DNA of 64,000 nucleotides, taken from Fontivita pretiosa. Its GTDB lineage: Bacteria; Planctomycetota; Phycisphaerae; Tepidisphaerales; Tepidisphaeraceae. The stretch is taken from NCBI RefSeq assembly GCF_050410795.1, contig NZ_CP191258.1, positions 620,001-684,000 of the forward strand, written 5' to 3'. The position numbers were made by a program, and so were the translations under genes. Of this stretch, positions 8,695 through 16,417 are shown one piece after another (positions within the stretch are counted from its first letter, which is position 1; the number at the start of each line of letters is the position of its first letter). The notes under the pieces are model-generated. The model was given only the letters and a program-made list of their open reading frames with translations, was not told where the DNA came from and did no database searches.

Positions 8695-9818
8695 ACCCGC
8701 AGGTCAGCATCATCATCGACAACTGCAACTACGGGCGGTTCCTCCCGCAGGCGATCGACAGCGCGCTGAACCAGACGCTCAATGACGTGGAAGTGATCGT
8801 CGTCGATGACGGCTCCTGCGACGATTCAAGACAGATCATCGCATCATACGCAAGTCGGATCCACGCAATCTTGAAGGACAACGGCGGGCAGGCATCGGCG
8901 CTGAACGCGGGCTTCCAGGCCAGTCGCGGCCGGGCTGTCATTTTCCTTGACGCCGACGACATTCTGGCGCCGACCGCGGCCGAGGCCGCTTCATGCCATC
9001 TGCACCGGACCGGCGCCGCCAAGGTTCACTGGCCGATGCGGGTGATCGACGCCTCGGGCATGCCCACCGGCGCGCTGCATCCGTCGGGATCGCTTGCGGA
9101 TGGGGAATTTGCCGATGTGCTGGTTCGCGAAGGGCCGTGGATGGCGGACAATCCGCCCACCAGCGGCAATGCCTGGTCGCGAGCGACGCTGGATGCGCTG
9201 ATGCCGATCCCGCCGCTCGAGTACCGCATCGCCGCCGACGCTTACCTTCTCACGCTTGCCCCAATGCTGGGGTCGATCCGATCGATCGATCATCCGCTGA
9301 GCTGCTATCGACTGCACGGTGGCAATTACTTCTGGGATTGTCCCTTCGAGACGATGCTGGATCGCGGTGTACAGATCTACCGGCAGCAGTGTCGCACCGC
9401 CAGCCAGTATCTCTCGGCCAGGGGGATCCGTCACGATCCGCAGAAGTGGTTGCGCCATTCGTGGTTTGATCGTCTGAAGCACGCGGTCGAGCAGATCAGC
9501 GCGATGGTGCCGCGGGGCAGTGCGATGATCCTGATCGATCAGGATCAGTGGGGAACGCCGCAGGTACTGCGTGGCATCCGGCGGATTCCTTTCGTACAGC
9601 ACAACGGCCAGTACTGGGGTATGCCCGACAGCGATGACGCCGCCATCGCAGAACTCGATCGACTCCGCGCAGGTGGAGCGGACTTCGTCGTGATCGGCTG
9701 GCCGGCCATGTGGTGCTTGGCCGAATACCCCGAATTCGCGCAGCATCTGCACCGCCGCGCGTCGGTGCTGTGCCGCACGGAAGATGTGGTCATTTACAGG
9801 CTGAAGATCAACCCATGA
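8691..9818 (+). CDS. Glycosyltransferase family 2 with extra C-terminal domain (copy 1 of 3)
   Basis: 375 aa. The N-terminal GT-A domain shows VSIIIDNCNYGRFL, the nucleotide-binding VIVVDDGS and the metal-binding FLDADD, as expected of an inverting GT2 enzyme. After about residue 260 comes a second domain, recognisable by HNGQYWGMPDSDDAAIAEL and VVIGWPAMWCLAEYPEF, which recurs in the next two genes. It resembles, from memory, a tail often attached to glycosyltransferases and sugar-cluster proteins; its function is unknown to me. The start overlaps the PIG-L stop and the stop overlaps the next start, both as ATGA. It shares a 31-bp identical stretch with the following paralogue. Confidence 0.87.
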   Translation: MNPQVSIIIDNCNYGRFLPQAIDSALNQTLNDVEVIVVDDGSCDDSRQIIASYASRIHAILKDNGGQASALNAGFQASRGRAVIFLDADDILAPTAAEAASCHLHRTGAAKVHWPMRVIDASGMPTGALHPSGSLADGEFADVLVREGPWMADNPPTSGNAWSRATLDALMPIPPLEYRIAADAYLLTLAPMLGSIRSIDHPLSCYRLHGGNYFWDCPFETMLDRGVQIYRQQCRTASQYLSARGIRHDPQKWLRHSWFDRLKHAVEQISAMVPRGSAMILIDQDQWGTPQVLRGIRRIPFVQHNGQYWGMPDSDDAAIAELDRLRAGGADFVVIGWPAMWCLAEYPEFAQHLHRRASVLCRTEDVVIYRLKINP

Positions 9819-10990
9819 GCCAGCAGCCTCCAGCCAGCATCATCATCAGCAGCTACAACTATGGCCGATATCTTCGGCAGGCGATCGACAGCGCGCTGAA
9901 CCAGACGGCCGGGCCGTGCCAGGTCATCGTGGTCGATGATGGATCGACCGACGATTCGCCCGAAATCATCCGCAGCTATGGCGATCGCGTGCTGCCGATT
10001 CTCAAAAGCAATGCGGGTCAGGCATCGTCATTCAACGCCGGCTTTTCGGTTGCACAGGCATCCATCATCATCTTCCTGGATTCCGACGATGTCCTGTTGC
10101 CGACCTGCGTCGAACGCGTCACAACGGCGATGGCGCGCGATGCGGCGCCCAAAGTCCATTGGCCGATGAGCATCATCGATGCTGATGGACGCCCGACCGG
10201 CCGGTTTGTGCCGGACCAGACGCTCTCGGAAGGCGACCTGCGTCCCGCGATCCTGCGCGACGGGCCGGAGGCGTACTCCTGGCCACCCACCAGCGGCAAT
10301 GCCTGGAGCCGCGAATTTCTTTCGCGCGTCATGCCCATCCCCCCGCAGGTGTATCAGGTCTGCCCGGACCTGTACCTTGCGGCCCTGGCGCCGATGCACG
10401 GGCCGCTGCACCGCATCGATCCGCCGCAGAGCTGCTGGCGCATCCATGGAAAGAACCAGACCTGGAGCCTGCCGTTTGAGAAGCGGCTGGATCGACTGAT
10501 CTGGCGATGGGATGTCGCCTGCGACGCACTGATCGCACACTGCTGCCAGCAGCGGCTTGCGGTGGACCGGCGGCGATGGATCTCGATGGCATGGTGTCAT
10601 CGGGTCAAGGCGGCAATCGATGACATCTGCGCCGTCGTTCCGCCCGGCGAGTCATTTGTCCTGATCGACGGCAATGAATGGGGCACTGACGAGTGGCTGC
10701 GTGGCCGGCGACGAATCGCCTTCATGCAGCGTCATGGGCAATTCTGGGGCCTGCCCGCCAGCGACGATGAGGCACTGGCCGAGTTAGAGCGGCGCCGCAG
10801 GCAAGGTGTCGGGTTTGTCGTACTGGCCTGGGGATCGTTCTGGTGGCGGCAGATGTACGCTCAATTCATCGGCGGGCTGGAGTCCCGCTTCCCGCTGCTG
10901 CTGTGCAATGATCGGGTAATCATCTACGACTTGCGGGAGTCCACTCGCCAGGCCAGCACCTGCGCGCAGCCGGCGAGCACCTGTGACTGA
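9815..10990 (+). CDS. Glycosyltransferase family 2 with extra C-terminal domain (copy 2 of 3)
   Basis: 391 aa, start chosen at ATG 9815 because it overlaps the upstream stop as ATGA and the GT2 fold begins at once (ASIIISSYNYGRYL). It has VIVVDDGSTDDS and FLDSDD, the nucleotide and metal motifs. The C-terminal part (HGQFWGLPASDDEALAELE, then FVVLAWGSFWW and a closing VIIYDL) is homologous to the tails of the flanking genes. It is the closest paralogue of the upstream gene, so tandem duplication is likely. It probably adds a sugar to the same glycan. Donor and acceptor are unknown. Confidence 0.87.
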   Translation: MSQQPPASIIISSYNYGRYLRQAIDSALNQTAGPCQVIVVDDGSTDDSPEIIRSYGDRVLPILKSNAGQASSFNAGFSVAQASIIIFLDSDDVLLPTCVERVTTAMARDAAPKVHWPMSIIDADGRPTGRFVPDQTLSEGDLRPAILRDGPEAYSWPPTSGNAWSREFLSRVMPIPPQVYQVCPDLYLAALAPMHGPLHRIDPPQSCWRIHGKNQTWSLPFEKRLDRLIWRWDVACDALIAHCCQQRLAVDRRRWISMAWCHRVKAAIDDICAVVPPGESFVLIDGNEWGTDEWLRGRRRIAFMQRHGQFWGLPASDDEALAELERRRRQGVGFVVLAWGSFWWRQMYAQFIGGLESRFPLLLCNDRVIIYDLRESTRQASTCAQPASTCD

Positions 10991-12161
10991 AGCGTCCTTA
11001 ACGATGATGTCCGATGCATCGATCGCATCTTCGACCAATGAGCTGGTATCGGTAATCGTGCCGGCTCACAACTACGGGCACTTCATCGCCCGGACGCTGC
11101 GCAGCGTGCAGGCGCAGACCCACCGCCACTGGGAATGCATCGTTGTTGACGACGCCTCGACCGATGACACGTCCCAGGTCGTGCAGTCGCTGGCCAGGCA
11201 GGACGGGCGTATCCGGTACCTGCCACAGCCGCGGCGAAGTCATCAGGCGGCGGCCAAGAACGCGGGGTTGCGCGCCAGTCGCGGACAGTTCATTCAGTTC
11301 CTCGACGCCGACGATCTTCTCGAATCGCGCAAATTCGAGCTTCAGATCGCGTTTCTGCGCCGGCATCCGGAAGTGGACATCGTGTACGGGCAGGCCCGCT
11401 ACTTTCGCAGCGATTGGCCGCTCGAACGCCGCTTCTCCATGCGGGCCGACGATCGCCCGTGGATGCCGATGATCAGCGGCACGGGAAATGAACTGCTGCG
11501 GGAGCTGATCGAGCGGAACATTCTGGCGATTAACTGCGCGCTGGTGCGGCGAAGCGCCCTTACGCAAATCGATGGCTTTGATCAGTCGCTTCGCCGGCTG
11601 GATGACTGGGACCTGTGGATCCGCTGCGCCGCGGCGGGGTTGCGATTCGCCTGCACGGATCTGCCCGAAACCATGGCCCTGGTCCGGATTCATCCCGCGA
11701 GCCTGACCCAGGGCAGGCACGATATGGTCCTGGAGTCTTCGCTGGCAATTCATCGCAAGCTCCAGTCCAGCCTGGGTGATCCGGAATTGCGCGCGATCAA
11801 CCACCGCACGATCCAGTGGCTGACGGGACTCTGCGCGATCGACCGCTGGATGCGCCAGCACATCGCGGCGGGAGAAGCGGCGTTGCTGGCAGACGAGGGC
11901 AAGCTGCGTGACGAGCTGCTCGATCACACCATCGTCCCCTTCACCGAACACGCCGGACAGTACTGGGGCCCCCCAGCGGATGACGAGGCTGCCATCAGGG
12001 AACTGCGGCGACACCGCGCCGCCGGCGTCCGCTGGCTGCTGATCGCCTGGCCAGCGATGTGGTATCTGGAACACTACCACCGATTCGCCGAACACCTCGG
12101 TTTTCGATACCCATGCGTCTGCCGGGACCAGCATCTGGTGGCCTACGCGCTGGATCGGTAA
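10983..12161 (+). CDS. Glycosyltransferase family 2 with extra C-terminal domain (copy 3 of 3)
   Basis: 392 aa from GTG 10983, which overlaps the upstream stop; ATG 11004 and ATG 11007 are possible and would leave 14-17 bp spacing. The GT-A domain has VSVIVPAHNYGHFI, CIVVDDASTDDT and FLDADD, plus a typical GT2 acceptor region (RRLDDWDLWIRCAAAG). The tail has HAGQYWGPPADDEAAIREL and LLIAWPAMWYLEHYHRF, matching the two preceding genes, but the GT domain is more diverged. It is the last gene of the + strand cluster; a 126-bp spacer without a convincing terminator separates it from the convergent sigma-factor operon. Confidence 0.86.
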   Translation: MTEASLTMMSDASIASSTNELVSVIVPAHNYGHFIARTLRSVQAQTHRHWECIVVDDASTDDTSQVVQSLARQDGRIRYLPQPRRSHQAAAKNAGLRASRGQFIQFLDADDLLESRKFELQIAFLRRHPEVDIVYGQARYFRSDWPLERRFSMRADDRPWMPMISGTGNELLRELIERNILAINCALVRRSALTQIDGFDQSLRRLDDWDLWIRCAAAGLRFACTDLPETMALVRIHPASLTQGRHDMVLESSLAIHRKLQSSLGDPELRAINHRTIQWLTGLCAIDRWMRQHIAAGEAALLADEGKLRDELLDHTIVPFTEHAGQYWGPPADDEAAIRELRRHRAAGVRWLLIAWPAMWYLEHYHRFAEHLGFRYPCVCRDQHLVAYALDR

Positions 12162-12287
12162 GCGATCGAGCCTGCGATGATGGCCATCTTCCCGCACGTA
12201 CCCACGATGGACCGGATCGCGGCCTCACGCATGAGACCCGGCGCAGACTCAGCAGTGACTCCCTGTGGATGTGTTCAAGGGGCCCGC

Positions 12288-13187
12288 TCAAGGCTGCGCA
12301 GGCGGGCGTGAAGCATCGGGCCCGGCGTCATCGCGGTCTGTCGGACGCTCGTCGTCACCGCGATCGCGGCGATCACGGTCGCGATCGCGGCGGAACATCC
12401 CTGGCGGCCCGCCCGGCGGCAGCTCGCGCAGCGACATCTCCCGCAGCAACCGATCCGTCCGCTCCTCAATCAGCTTCTCCTTGTTCTGCCGGTCCTCTTC
12501 CAGACGCTGCTGTTCCCTGGCCAGAATCCCGCGCAGCTTCTCCAGCCGCTGCGCGCGTTCGTCAAGGAACTGTTCGACCATCTCCCGAACCTGAGCGCGA
12601 ACCCGCTGGCGGATTTCCCGCCGCTTCTGCGGAGGCGCCGCCTCCAGCGACTGCACCTCCGCGAAGATCGCATCCTCCGTCTCGATGTTGCGCACCATGC
12701 GGTCGTAAAGCGCCGAATCGTCGCGAATCCGCGATACGCCACGCCAACGCATCAACATCAGCCGCCTCAACGCCAGCTTGCGAAAATCGGTCGCGTTGAT
12801 GGCCTCGTTGAGCATGTTCGGCATGTGCTGCTCGGCAAACTCCAAAAACTCGTAGCGTTCCTCGGGGCTGAGCGCCCGATACCCGCCGCGACCGTCCGGC
12901 CACAGCAGAGAGCTGAGCTGCTCAAGCTCCTGCGTCGTGGGCGCAGGGCGAGTGGCGGGGTTGGCCCTGGCGGCAGCGGTTGCCGGTGATGCCTCGGAGG
13001 AAGCATCCGCGGCGGCGTCCCCGGCGATCTGTGCCTCGATGGTGTCGCGGTGCCCCGGCTGTTGCGCCACTTCCGCGCCCGGCGGCCGCTGCCCGGCCGA
13101 CCGATTCGCCGCCAGCAGCCAGACCAGCAGCAGCATCCCCAGGCTCAGTCCCCCCCCGCGCCTATTGCATGCTTTCATCGCGCCCAT
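12288..13187 (-). CDS. Exported or membrane-anchored charged protein of the sigma-factor operon
   Basis: 299 aa. GGAG lies 7 nt before ATG 13187. Residues 13-30 are hydrophobic (LSLGMLLLVWLLAANRSA), probably a signal peptide or anchor. The mature part is Ala/Pro-rich to about 85, then helical and strongly charged, ending in an Arg/Glu/Asp-rich coiled coil (about 190-260) and a disordered DRD/RDR tail. No enzymatic motif is visible. It overlaps the anti-sigma-like gene by 26 nt and is probably co-transcribed with it and the ECF sigma factor, so it may be a periplasmic component of that stress circuit. This is inference from position. Confidence 0.7.
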   Translation of the reverse strand: MGAMKACNRRGGGLSLGMLLLVWLLAANRSAGQRPPGAEVAQQPGHRDTIEAQIAGDAAADASSEASPATAAARANPATRPAPTTQELEQLSSLLWPDGRGGYRALSPEERYEFLEFAEQHMPNMLNEAINATDFRKLALRRLMLMRWRGVSRIRDDSALYDRMVRNIETEDAIFAEVQSLEAAPPQKRREIRQRVRAQVREMVEQFLDERAQRLEKLRGILAREQQRLEEDRQNKEKLIEERTDRLLREMSLRELPPGGPPGMFRRDRDRDRRDRGDDERPTDRDDAGPDASRPPAQP

Positions 13188-13773
13188 CGCGAGTCTCCAG
13201 CCTTAAGAACTCCAGCGCCACAAGCTCGCGCTCGGCCTCGACAAACTGGTATTGCTCCACGGGGAACGGCTCCTGCCAGGGGATCATTCCCGCGACAAAC
13301 CGTGGCGAAGGAGCAGCAGCGTCCGGCTGCTGCGTCTCCTGCGCCTGAAGATCAGACGGCATCCGCTCCATCATCGCATCCGGCTGCAAGCCCCACCAGA
13401 TGATCAGCCCGATCAGCAGAACCGCTGCCGCTGCGGGATACAACCACCAGTACGACCTGCCGCGAGCCGGCTCACTCGACCGCGTGCGCCGCCACTGCCG
13501 CTGAAGCTGCCACTGCCGCACCGTGCGCAGCAGCGCCCGCTGGCTGGCAGCGGCGGCGCGGGGCGACAACGCCGCCTGCGCCGAATCCAGCGATCTCATC
13601 GCCTCCGAGACCATCTGCTGCGTTTCCCGCAGCGCCTCCAGCCGCCAGCGCAGCTCCGGCTCGCTGGCCAGCCGCTGCTCCACTCGCGCTCGCTCCGCCT
13701 CCGACAGCTCCTGCCAGAGGTACATCAGCAGCAGCGCCTCATCGTTGTCCAGTTGTTCCAGGTCCGCATGCAT
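13162..13773 (-). CDS. Anti-sigma-factor-like single-pass membrane protein
   Basis: 203 aa. Residues 1-60 form an acidic helical N-terminus (LEQLDNDEALLLMYLWQEL-), like the sigma-binding region of ECF anti-sigma factors, but the zinc-binding His/Cys set of the zinc anti-sigma family is absent. One transmembrane helix lies at about 109-128 (WWLYPAAAAVLLIGLIIWW). The remaining 75 residues would be periplasmic. The gene lies 63 bp downstream of the ECF sigma gene on the same strand, and its end overlaps the next gene. Role inferred: sequestering the sigma factor and sensing an envelope signal. Confidence 0.72.
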   Translation of the reverse strand: MHADLEQLDNDEALLLMYLWQELSEAERARVEQRLASEPELRWRLEALRETQQMVSEAMRSLDSAQAALSPRAAAASQRALLRTVRQWQLQRQWRRTRSSEPARGRSYWWLYPAAAAVLLIGLIIWWGLQPDAMMERMPSDLQAQETQQPDAAAPSPRFVAGMIPWQEPFPVEQYQFVEAERELVALEFLRLETRDGRDESMQ

Positions 13774-13836
13774 CGTTGTCTTTCAACTGTCTGCCGGCCA
13801 TGATCCGCCGCGCCTGGCTCCATGCTCGACCCCGCA

Positions 13837-14544
13837 CTATTCCGCCATCAGTTCCTTCAACTTCAGCATCGCCTTGTGCATTCGTCCCAAGGCCGTGTTC
13901 AGTGGACAGCCCAGCAGTTGGGCGATCTGGACAAATTTCATCTCCGCATAATACCTCAGCAACAGCACCTGCCGCTGACTTTCAGGCAACTGCTCGATCG
14001 CCCGCAGTAGCTTCTGGCTCTGCTCCGAGCCGGCCAGCCGATGCCCCGCATCGGGCGACTCACTCTCCACCACCAGCTTCAGTCCCTGCCTGGCCTGTTT
14101 CTCCCTTCCGCGCGCCCGCCACAGGTCGGTGGCCTTGTTGGTCGCGATGCGAAACAGCCATGCCTTGAACCCGCCGGTCTTCGCCCAGCTCGAGTCGAAC
14201 CGGTCCAGGTGTTCCAGGGCGCTGAGCCAGGTTGCCTGAAGCAGTTCCTCGGCCAGGTGTTCGTCCCCGGCGACCCGCAGCAGGTAGCGCAACAGCGGAA
14301 GGTGATGCCGCCTGACCAGCGCTTCACCGGCCGCGGCGTCGCCATCGCGCAGTCGCGCCACCAGAGCTTCATCCGACAGACCATCGCCCGGCAAAGCTTC
14401 GTCCGGCGGGCTGGGCGTCGGGGCGGCAGTTGCAGCGGGTCCTCCACGTGCCATAGCTTGCATCCGGCGCGTCCCGGATCGCGCATCGCCAGTCGCCGAC
14501 CGCGTATCGTGCGCATCCCCGGCCGTGTTTGCCGTCTCCTGCAT
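13837..14544 (-). CDS. RNA polymerase sigma factor, ECF subfamily
   Basis: 235 aa. After a disordered N-terminus of about 55 residues come sigma region 2 (DEALVARLRDGDAAAGEALVRR through FDSSWAKTGGFKAWLFRIATNKATDLWR) and region 4 (AIEQLPESQRQVLLLRYYAEMKFVQIAQLLG), which binds the -35 element by its helix-turn-helix. Regions 1 and 3 are missing, as in ECF sigma factors. GAGG lies about 5 nt before ATG 14544; a later Met at codon 28 is possible. Followed by an anti-sigma-like gene and an exported protein, it likely drives an envelope-stress regulon. The target promoter is not visible. Confidence 0.9.
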   Translation of the reverse strand: MQETANTAGDAHDTRSATGDARSGTRRMQAMARGGPAATAAPTPSPPDEALPGDGLSDEALVARLRDGDAAAGEALVRRHHLPLLRYLLRVAGDEHLAEELLQATWLSALEHLDRFDSSWAKTGGFKAWLFRIATNKATDLWRARGREKQARQGLKLVVESESPDAGHRLAGSEQSQKLLRAIEQLPESQRQVLLLRYYAEMKFVQIAQLLGCPLNTALGRMHKAMLKLKELMAE

Positions 14545-14707
14545 AACGCCTCAGACGCACCATTATTCCGACCAACACCCCGGAAGGGAAATGCCAATAA
14601 CCTGCCCCCAGCCACGGACCACTCCTTCAGCGGTCCACTGAAGTGCATAGCTGTGAGGCAAGGAGACTGCAGAACCTGATCATTTGCACCAGCAACCGTC
14701 CGGGCAG

Positions 14708-16051
14708 TCAGTGACCGACGCTGGCGATGGCATCCACCCATTGTGCTGCGTGCAGGCGAGTCTGGCGCGCCAGCCGTTCACCGTCCGCAACAATCGCGCG
14801 AAGGTTGTGCAGGTGCGCGTTATACTGCTTCAGATCATTTGCGTTGGCAAAGTACAGTTGCCCGTCGCGCGCCACCACCTGGTCGAGCCGCGCTTCGACA
14901 AAATCGAGCAGCTCCCGCACCTCCAGCAGCGCCGCCCGCTCCAGGGACAGAATCTGACGAAACCGCGATTCTGCCCTGCCCGGACCAGCGGCGAAGCCGG
15001 TAAGGAATTCACGCTGCTCGCGATCGGACAGTCCACTGGCCTTCAACCGTGCCGGCACAGCGGCGAGGATCGCGTTCACTTCGCCCTCGAAGCGGTTCAG
15101 CGCCGCCTCCGCCGCCAGGCACTGTTTCCGCGCCGCCGCGTACATACGGCGATCGGTCAGCCGGCGCGGGCTGAGCATGAGCTGAGGTTGAGTCGCCCTC
15201 ATCGAGGCGATGTAGCGGCTGCGCGCCAGGAGCAGGTCATTGACGATGCTGCGCGCCACCTGCGCCATGTGCTGGCTTTGAGTTGCTGAAACGAGCTGCA
15301 CGTCGGGCGTGTGCGGGAGCTTGGCGCTGCGAACCATCGTCGCCGACACCGTCCGCGGCGCGATGCGCCGCCGGTCCGACCCACTCGGCACCGCCGCCGC
15401 GGCCGAGTTCTGCTGCACCATGTGCTGCATCACCTGACGCATCTCGGCGACGAACTGCCGGGTCGCCTGCCGCTGCGCCTGTTCCGCCTGCCGCCATTTC
15501 TCGAACACCCCGAGCTGCGCGGCAAACGCGCACGCCAGCACCAGCCCCGCTCCCGCCGCAAAGCTTCCGATGGCCACCGATCGCTTGCGCAGCGACGCCA
15601 ACCAGCCGATCACTGACAAAACCCATCCCACCATCAGTGCCACGGCGAATGACCAGACCACCGTCCCCATCACCGACGACAACTCCCGCGCCGCTGCCAG
15701 TGCGGCGACGGGATCCGGGCTGTGCAGATACCACCTGGCCGCACCGACGACCAGTGATGCGGCCAGCACCGCGCCCATCGCCCAGCCCGAAGACGCCCCG
15801 AGCGGGAAAAACTCGAACCACGGCTTGTGCAGGGCTCTGGCCCGGATGTCGCGCAACACCGTCTCGATGTCCACCGGCGGCGTGCCGACGCGCATGCGGT
15901 CCCGCAGTGCTGGCACCTTGGCTGCTTCCACCCAGCACTTGAACAGCGAACTGTGAACCGGAGTATCCGGGGTGATGATTCCCAATTGGCACAGATGTTC
16001 GATCTTCTCGATGCTGACCGGACCGAAACGGCGACCGGCACGGATGAACAT
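14708..16051 (-). CDS. GYF_2-domain membrane protein with helical tail
   Basis: 447 aa from ATG 16051. The N-terminus (MFIRAGRRFGPVSIEKIEHL, ending WVEAAKVPAL) matches the GYF_2/DUF4339 fold, a small protein-interaction module. The domain's usual first Trp lies one codon upstream of this ATG (GADW-M), so translation may begin further up; in-frame TTG codons at 16231 and 16288 are candidates, without a clear ribosome-binding site. Three hydrophobic stretches follow (about 85-110, 125-160, 165-185), then a long helical region to the end. Function unknown. It is monocistronic here, between the sigma-factor operon and a giant surface protein on the same strand. Confidence 0.68.
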   Translation of the reverse strand: MFIRAGRRFGPVSIEKIEHLCQLGIITPDTPVHSSLFKCWVEAAKVPALRDRMRVGTPPVDIETVLRDIRARALHKPWFEFFPLGASSGWAMGAVLAASLVVGAARWYLHSPDPVAALAAARELSSVMGTVVWSFAVALMVGWVLSVIGWLASLRKRSVAIGSFAAGAGLVLACAFAAQLGVFEKWRQAEQAQRQATRQFVAEMRQVMQHMVQQNSAAAAVPSGSDRRRIAPRTVSATMVRSAKLPHTPDVQLVSATQSQHMAQVARSIVNDLLLARSRYIASMRATQPQLMLSPRRLTDRRMYAAARKQCLAAEAALNRFEGEVNAILAAVPARLKASGLSDREQREFLTGFAAGPGRAESRFRQILSLERAALLEVRELLDFVEARLDQVVARDGQLYFANANDLKQYNAHLHNLRAIVADGERLARQTRLHAAQWVDAIASVGH

Positions 16052-16417
16052 CCAGTCGGCACCAGCAGCGGCAGGCAGATTATCGGAAGCCAGATGGACT
16101 CCTTGCCAGCGTCTAGGGGAAATATCGGCCCACCGGCGGCGACCCCCGATGAGCTTGAGCAGTTTGCCAGCCGAGCCATCGCCGGCCGAGTGCTTGCTGG
16201 AGCAATTATGCGCTTGGTACGGCCCTGCCAACGTCGCGCAATTGCCTGCGCTGTCAAGTGAAATCCCGGAGATTTTTCGGATCCCCAAGGCGCGGCATCA
16301 TCCAGCGATGCAAGGCAATCTCCGCAAACAGAGGCGGCGGCCCGGGTATGCAGGACGGGCCGCCGCGGAGGAGGTCAATTGTCGATGCCGAGGACGCAGG
16401 TAACAGGCCCAACTGCG
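16052..16417. other. 366-bp region without a confident gene
   Basis: The right part (16289-16417) is the spacer after the stop of the giant surface-protein gene; no strong hairpin with a T-run was seen there. The left part may encode an N-terminal extension of the GYF_2 protein if a TTG start is used. On the minus strand a TTGACA sits at about 16251-16256, but no matching -10 box is found 16-18 nt downstream, so it is not called as a promoter. Confidence 0.4.

Noticed and set aside
16251..16256. TTGACA on the minus strand as a promoter -35 box
   Set aside because: No -10-like hexamer is found 16-18 nt downstream.
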